Of a DNA stretch of 64,000 bases, positions 58,712 through 64,000 are shown in pieces (positions within the stretch are counted from its first letter, which is position 1; each line of letters starts with the position of its first letter). Below the pieces are notes generated by a model that saw nothing but the letters and a program-made list of their open reading frames with translations, ran no database searches and was not told where the DNA came from. The stretch comes from Bathymodiolus brooksi. Taxonomy: Eukaryota; Mollusca; Bivalvia; Mytilida; Modiolidae. The stretch is taken from the NCBI GenBank assembly GCA_963680875.1, contig OY804580.1, positions 113,773,534 through 113,837,533 of the forward strand. The letters run 5' to 3'. The translations under genes were made by a program, and so were the position numbers.

Positions 58712-58859
58712 GAAAACAATTTGTACAAGAATCTAACAAGTATTACACATATATCATATAACATTAGATAAATAAATATACATTACAATATTTGTTATTT
58801 ACCTAATCCCCTCAAATTGTCAGGTATTATGTATAATATTTGTACTAGATTTTGACCTG

Positions 58860-59261
58860 TCAACAACTAACACAATCAAAAACAGCTGTACATCCAACAT
58901 GTATGGTTTCTGTTGTCCATGTAAATTTTTGATCGATGGTTTGTCTCCGTACATTAATATCTCTATTTATACTTTTACACTTTAAACCTTGATGCTGTCC
59001 AGATCTAGGTATCTCACTATCACACACAGCCACGTGTAAGGCTACCGGACGTCTGAGGTAATCTATATCTAGCTGGTAATGCCACGGGCATAATGAATTC
59101 CTGGCAATGTTATTACACGATTGTTCACAGTCAGCAGAACGCTTAGTTCTAAGTAAGTCCATTATCTGTGAGTTACTTTCTCGTCCATGTGTATTTACGG
59201 TCATTAAAACTAGACTACACAGAATCAAAGAAAGATGAAACCAAATTCTGGAGCAGAAATT
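58860..59261 (-). CDS. IL-17-like cytokine, main exon
   Basis: A 402-nt exon starting after an acceptor (TGTTCTCTTTTTCAG, AG at 59263-59262) and ending at TGA 58862-58860. It opens NFCSRIWFHLSLILCSLVLM, the hydrophobic core of a signal peptide, whose Met must be in a short upstream exon; ATG further inside would lose it. After cleavage near NTHG/RESN the mature part has CEQSCNNIARNSLCPWHYQLD, a D-x-x-x-RRPV stretch, GLKCKSI, NVRRQT and the closing VGCTAVFDCVSC. The CPW block, the paired cysteines and the VGCT motif are diagnostic of the IL-17 fold, a secreted dimeric cytokine acting through IL-17 receptors in mucosal-type immunity. IL-17 genes are greatly expanded in bivalves. The reading frame is intact; expression is not testable here. 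Confidence 0.85.
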   Translation of the reverse strand, partial: NFCSRIWFHLSLILCSLVLMTVNTHGRESNSQIMDLLRTKRSADCEQSCNNIARNSLCPWHYQLDIDYLRRPVALHVAVCDSEIPRSGQHQGLKCKSINRDINVRRQTIDQKFTWTTETIHVGCTAVFDCVSC

Positions 59262-59524
59262 CTGAAAAAGAGAACATTTATTTCTTTAATAATAGAAATT
59301 ATGACTTCATAACAGGTGTTATATACGGAACAGGAAATGCTAACCTTCCTGACATCCTGTTTTCAATCAATATTTTTGCATACCGATATATATGAGTCAC
59401 AGTGCTCCACTAAATAATAAAAAAGGATAGCCAAAACGTTAATTAAAAAGAGGTACAAAATCACAGCTTAAAAAATCACAGAGAACGGAATCATTTCATA
59501 TGTATCAAATACTTTATCTTAATC

Positions 59525-59640
59525 GGTGAGAAGGTATTTATAATACCCCGCCACATTCATTGAAGTACATGTACCAAGCCAGGAGAGTGAGTGGTCATGC
59601 ATATGAGTATTAGAAATTTCGATTTTACCCTTCTTTCTAC
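59525..59640 (-). repeat. Dispersed repeat R1, copy 6
   Basis: Plus strand: ACCCCGCCACATTCATTGAA, GTACCAAGCCAGGAGAGTGA and GTGGTCATGCATATGAGTAT, the reverse complement of the R1 3' half. Confidence 0.65.
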
Positions 59641-60020
59641 GTTATGGCCTTATGATACGTTTTTTTTATTCATTTCATTAAGACATCAATTATGGCATGT
59701 AAAAGGCATAACACACAGCATGGAATGTTGGGAGCATGGTCAAGATGAACGTATGCCCTCACTTAGCCTGCAGGTGAAGGATACCTTTAATTTAGCACTG
59801 TATAAGTCTTCATAAATTGGGAAAACTTGTGTCTGTCCGATGCCAATTTGTTATATTTAGCAAATAAGATATGCTTAAACTAAAATTTAATACTGATAAA
59901 CTATACATTTGAACTTCCTCATTACCTCACACACAATGGGAATATTACAATTGTAATGTGCTATTGTTATTTTACATTTTCATTTAAAGCTATCTGTCTG
60001 TAAAGACTTAGATATCAATC
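59641..60020. other. No gene recognised
   Basis: The frame at 59591-59815 starts in repeat R1 and has no known domain. Confidence 0.5.
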
Positions 60021-60700
60021 TGAGTGAGTACGACATGCTTCTGGAATAACCTTCATCAGTTACGCTCAAAATAACCTTCATCAGTTACACTCAAAATAAC
60101 CTTCATCAGTTACGCTCAAAATAACCTTCATCAGTTACGCTCAAAATAACCTTCATCAGTTACGTTTCTGGAATAACCTTCATCAGTTACGATCAAAATA
60201 ACCTTCATCAGTTACGCTCAAAATAACCTTCATCAGTTACGCTCAAAATAACCTTCATCAGTTACGCTCAAAATAACCTTCATCAGTTACGCCCAAAATA
60301 ACCTTCATCAGTTACGCCCAAAATAACCTTCATCAGTTACGCCCAAAATAACCTTCATCAGTTACGCTAAAAATAACCTTCATCAGTTACGCTCAAAATA
60401 ACCTTCATCAGTTACGCCCAAAATAAACTTCATCAGTTACGCCCAAAATAACCTTCATCAGTTACGCTCAAAATAACCTTCATCAGTTACGCTCAAAATA
60501 ACCTTCATCAGTTACGCTCAAAATAACCTTCATCAGTTACGCTCAAAATAACCTTCATCAGTTACGCTCAAAATAACCTTCATCAGTTACGCTCAAAATC
60601 GAAAGATTGGAAAGACAAATAATTTAGTTTTGGGAGTAATAAAAGCAAAGGGCCAACATCGACTAATGTCACCTATGCCTGAGGGAAGGGAACCTTAGTT
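60021..60700 (+). repeat. Element R3 with 25-bp array, about 22 units
   Basis: Entry module AGATATCAATCTGAGTGAGT, ACGACATGCTTCTGGAATAA; array of AACCTTCATCAGTTACGCTC plus AAAAT (25 bp); exit module CGAAAGATTGGAAAGACAAA, then CACCTATGCCTGAGGGAAGG. One unit near 60160 returns to the entry form (GTTTCTGGAATAACC). Confidence 0.9.
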
Positions 60701-61454
60701 TTATTAATAATTATATTATTTAGAAACTGTACATTTCAGTAATAAATACATCTAATAAGTCTAGGTGTTATCTTGATTTACTTGTAAGGTGTCTTAAATA
60801 GTGTTTTGAAAGGTAAATTAGAAGATGGTCACCTATGTGACCCACCTAGTATCACTTCCAATTTATGTAAGATTTAGTTTCCTCTCTGAGCTTGTTATAA
60901 TTGATCTCTGCCTTTGTACCTATGTTGTGCATTGTGCTTTTACTTTGACAACCACGTCGGACAGGGATATTGGGCATTAGTCTCAAAATGTTTAAATAGT
61001 CTAGATTCAGTATGTTGCTATTCTGTCCTGTTTTAATGTGTTTCCTTTATCTTCATTGTTTGCTATATTCTAAATACATGACCCACCACATTTAACTTAC
61101 AGTGAATGGGCAGTGTCTATGTACGTTTTTTTATGTCTTTGGCCGAAGTCTTATGACACTAATAGTTTCATTTGCATAGCGAGAAAGAATCTGGTTCATT
61201 GAAAACATACCCCAACCCCTAAAGTTAAATGACCATTCTCTAAATGATAGATTATACGTTAATTGTAGATTGATGTACAATATTAGGTTAAAAGGGATTG
61301 CTTAAACTTTAAAGAAAACTATATCAGTACTAATAAAATATAAAAACCAAACCTGATGTAGATATTTTATGAAATCGGAATAATAAAGATGTGAATTTAA
61401 TTGGATCTATAAAGTTACGGACACTACCTAAACAAATATACAAAATTAAGATTT
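60701..61454. other. No gene recognised
   Basis: AT-rich unique sequence; no domain-bearing frame. Confidence 0.5.
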
Positions 61455-61880
61455 ATGACATTAACTTGTCTTTTTTCTAATGATTTGTCTTTGTATCTTA
61501 CCATTGCTTTGTCTACGCTATGTCAATTGGAAATGATTCTCTACTTGTGGTTCAGGCAAATTTATATGTCTATTAATTCCTGGATACGTCTAATACGATT
61601 GGACAATATAATTTTTGAAAAAATAAAACCCCGGACGTATTTTAGAGTTAACGACAAGAGAGCAAAGATAACAAACCACTTAAAACATTTATCTAACGAA
61701 GATCACAAAGGTGACACATACAGATACAGTGCTGATGGTACTACTTCAGGTATTACAAGTACCAGATTAGAAACTACTTCAGGTATTACAAGTACCAGAT
61801 TAGAAACTACTTCAGGTATTACAAGTACCAGATTAGAAACAACTGATAGCAATCAATGTTTGTGGCCTGTAGATCATTAA
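61455..61880 (+). other. 141-codon open frame with an 11-residue repeat
   Basis: Starts MTLTCLFSNDLSLYLTIALS and ends in three in-frame copies of TTSGITSTRLE. The DNA repeat is 33 bp (61739-61838) and nearly invariant. The first 40 residues are hydrophobic, the middle is basic (KIKPRTYFRVNDKRAKI). No family recognised and no splice sites or UTR signals noted, so it may be a chance frame over a minisatellite. Confidence 0.3.
61739..61838 (+). repeat. 33-bp tandem repeat, three units
   Basis: ACTACTTCAGGTATTACAAG followed by TACCAGATTAGAA, three times; the third unit is followed by AACAACTGATAGC. Confidence 0.9.
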
Positions 61881-62209
61881 ATTCAGCTATTATGGTACAT
61901 AGTGAAGAGCGAAGACGGAAATCAGAAAAAACAAAGGGTATTTTTATTTCCCGTAGGGTCTTTTTGCTGAAGTAAATTTCACCATGAAGGTGCGTCCCTT
62001 ACACACTACTGGTTTTAATTTAGATTCATCGATCTTTTATAAGTGTTGCTGCAATACAATTGTTGAAAAATTGGTTTAATGTGTTTTCCAATGCATTTGA
62101 ATTTTAGTGATTGCTTTACATTTGGCTATATTCTTATTGTATTTGCTCAATATTGAGTAGAGAGAAAATCAATCTTTTGCTCTGACATGGTTTATTAGCT
62201 TTATTTATG
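61881..62209. other. No feature recognised
   Basis: AT-rich; contains TTTTTATTTCCCGTAGGGTC and nothing assignable. Confidence 0.45.
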
Positions 62210-63180
62210 CTCGAAATTGGTGTAGTGCATTAAGACCTATTAAGTCCAACAGCAAAGGTATCAACCATGTGATAGGAATTAACATATATATGATATATAT
62301 CTAATTTAGTGAGTATGACTCATCTATGGAATAATCTTCATCAGTTACGTTCATAGTCATTGGAAAACCAAATCATTCACACGTCTTTTGAATCGGGTAA
62401 ACCAAAAAGGTCTACACAGGATACCAAAAAGGTCTAAACAGGATATCAAAAGGGCCTAAACAGTAAACAGAAAAGGCCTAAACAGTAAACCAAAAAGGCC
62501 TAAACAGGATACCAAAAAGACCTAAGCAGGATACCAAAAAGGCCTAAACAGGATACCAAAAAGGCCTAAACAGGATACCAAAAAGGCCTAAGCAGTAAAC
62601 CAAAAAGGCCTAAATAGAATAGCAAAAAGACCTAAACAGGATAGCAAAAAGACCAAAACAGGATACCAAAAAGGCCTAAGCAGAATACCGGAAAGGCCTA
62701 AACAGGATACCAAAAAGGCCTAAACAGGATACCAAAAAAGCCTAAACAGGATACCAAAAAGGCCTAAACAGGATACCAAAAAGGCCTAAACAGGATACCA
62801 AAAAGGCCTAAACAGGATACCAAAAAGGCCTAAGCAGAATACCGGAAAGGCCTAAACAGGATACCAAAAAGGCCTAAACAGGATACCAAAAAAGCCTAAA
62901 CAGGATACCAAAAAGGCCTAAGCAGAATACCGGAAAGGCCTAAACAGGATACCAAAAAGGCCTAAACAGGATACCAAAAAAGCCTAAACAGGATACCAAA
63001 AAAGCCTAAACAGGATACCAAAAAGGCCTAAACAGGATACCAAAAAGGCCTAAACAGGATACCAAAAAGGCCTAAACAGGATACCAAAAAAGCCTAAACA
63101 GGATATCCAAAGGCCTAAGCAGGATATCCATAATCGGCTAAGATTACCTATCCCTGACGGTGATTAACTTTAGTTTTTAT
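62210..63180 (+). repeat. Element R3 with a different, 22-bp array
   Basis: Entry module ATATATCTAATTTAGTGAGT, ATGACTCATCTATGGAATAA, then one 25-bp-type unit (TCTTCATCAGTTACGTTC). Instead of the 25-mer, a 22-bp unit ACAGGATACCAAAAAGGCCT plus AA is amplified at about 62395-63125 (about 33 units; variants AGCAGAATACCGGAAAGG recur every several units). The exit is GGCTAAGATTACCTATCCCT then GACGG. Confidence 0.88.
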
Positions 63181-63360
63181 AAATTGTATATTCTTTAATA
63201 ACAGTCAATTTCAAATATGAATATATATAGTAGATGATGTCAATGGCGAAGCACTGATTACTTGGCGGTTGATACTCCCAGGGACTAACAGTCAACCAGC
63301 AGAGGTATCGACCCAATGATAATAAATAAAACGTAGATATCAAATTTAGTACGAACAACA
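63181..63360 (+). repeat. Truncated start of another R3 copy
   Basis: AGGTATCGACCCAATGATAA, then ACGTAGATATCAAATTTAGT and ACGAACAAC, the R3 entry module, with no array following. It repeats the order seen at 62210-62310. Confidence 0.6.
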
Positions 63361-63374
63361 TTTATATTATAGAA

Positions 63375-63545
63375 ATGGGCCCATACAACTAGCCTAACCC
63401 CACCACATTTTATTGAAGTACCAGTACCAAGCCAGGAAAGTGAACGGTCGTGTATTTGTGTTAGGAGTCTCGATGTTTCCTCTTTCTAAGATCTTAATAT
63501 TTGATTTTGGAATTGTTCCGAGAGCGTGGTATTTTTTTCTTAAAT
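63375..63545 (-). repeat. Dispersed repeat R1, copy 7
   Basis: Plus strand: ATGGGCCCATACAACTAGCC, CCCCACCACATTTTATTGAA, GTACCAGTACCAAGCCAGGA and TTTTGGAATTGTTCCGAGAG, the reverse complement of the full R1 consensus. Confidence 0.75.
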
Positions 63546-64000
63546 TATAAAGGTAATATTTGAATTAATGGAATCTGGTTCTGAAATAATCTGTTCTGTA
63601 GACAATGTTGACAAACCAACGGAAATCAGCGGTTTTTACTTTATATATATATATCTATTTTTAAATTATTGTTATTTTAAACATTTGATGGTTTAATATG
63701 TGCAAATAAAACCCGGAAGAAGAAGCGTAACTTTGTTGGGGTATCTTGAACGAACCACAATCACAGTTGATAAAATGTTATCAGTCGAGACGATAACAAA
63801 GTTAACAATGGATCCTCTAAAACAAAGGTGACAACACTCTTGTGATAACCATGAAGTAGAGACAAGATCACGTGATATTATATTGGGGGATCATCTTCAA
63901 AAATATACGTCAAGATAATTTTAATTGCAACACCGAATGGAAATGAACAACAAATAATACAATTACTCAACATGATAAACAAATATCTATTTTAACTGTC
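63546..64000. other. No feature recognised
   Basis: AT-rich, unassigned. Confidence 0.45.

Noticed and set aside
62395..63125. CRISPR-like 22-bp repeat array
   Set aside because: Repeats abut without spacers and lie inside a dispersed eukaryotic element.

Overview
This is a eukaryotic nuclear window, about two-thirds A+T and poor in genes. It looks like a bivalve mollusc genome, most likely a mytilid mussel. The basis is two families of tRNA-derived SINEs of the molluscan type (one ending in AAAGTGGCGTTAAACAC), dispersed repeats I associate from memory with Mytilus genomic and mRNA sequences (motifs such as CTGGCTTGGTACAG and GGTTAAAC), an IL-17-like gene with an intron just after its start, and farnesoic-acid-O-methyltransferase-type (Methyltransf_FA) and PAN-like exons. 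Species cannot be fixed from the sequence alone.

Host coding sequence is sparse. (1) 2031-2206, plus strand: a putative first coding exon with an N-terminal membrane anchor and a GPLHPVWGSLHL motif, possibly a cytochrome P450. (2) 14486-13959 and 11116-10960, minus strand: two exons with matching splice phase that encode a Methyltransf_FA domain and then a PAN/apple-like segment, with a possible last exon at 10556-10493. (3) 59261-58860, minus strand: the main exon of an IL-17-like cytokine with a poly(A) signal at 58711-58706. Everything else is repeat.

Layout. 0.2-1.7 kb: hAT-like MITE, CR1-like LINE 3' end, SINE. 2.5-9.2 kb: tandem arrays of 31, about 155, 41/43 and 31 bp. 9.2-16.5 kb: the Methyltransf_FA/PAN gene among dispersed repeats, with a 99-bp array at 11.65-12.90 kb. 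16.6-26.3 kb: a 9.6-kb satellite with 62- and 74-bp units. 26.5-30.1 kb: SINEs, a 25-bp array and a foldback element. 30.9-34.0 kb: a decayed, intron-containing DDE transposase with zinc-finger and SWIM domains. 35.2-38.6 kb: a broken APE-type LINE. 38.665-45.577 kb: a 6.9-kb DNA element with near-identical inverted repeats rich in ACGAAACG and a perfect 9-bp target-site duplication; it carries nested LINEs and a SINE. 47.04-49.19 kb: 42-bp array. 50.5-51.06 kb: second copy of the foldback block. 52.69-53.88 kb: TIR element. 54.5-57.24 kb: 70-bp array. 57.3-63.2 kb: a 150-bp repeat carrying DR1-like motifs, the IL-17-like gene, and several copies of a dispersed element (called R3 here) in which different internal segments have been amplified.

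The theme of the window is array birth inside mobile elements. At least four arrays (25, 22, 70 and 99 bp) are internal amplifications of segments of dispersed elements that also occur here in unamplified form. The most notable single items are the 6.9-kb TIR element with intact TSD, the 70-bp array in which most units carry back-to-back splice-acceptor and splice-donor consensus, and the DDE-SWIM transposase relic.
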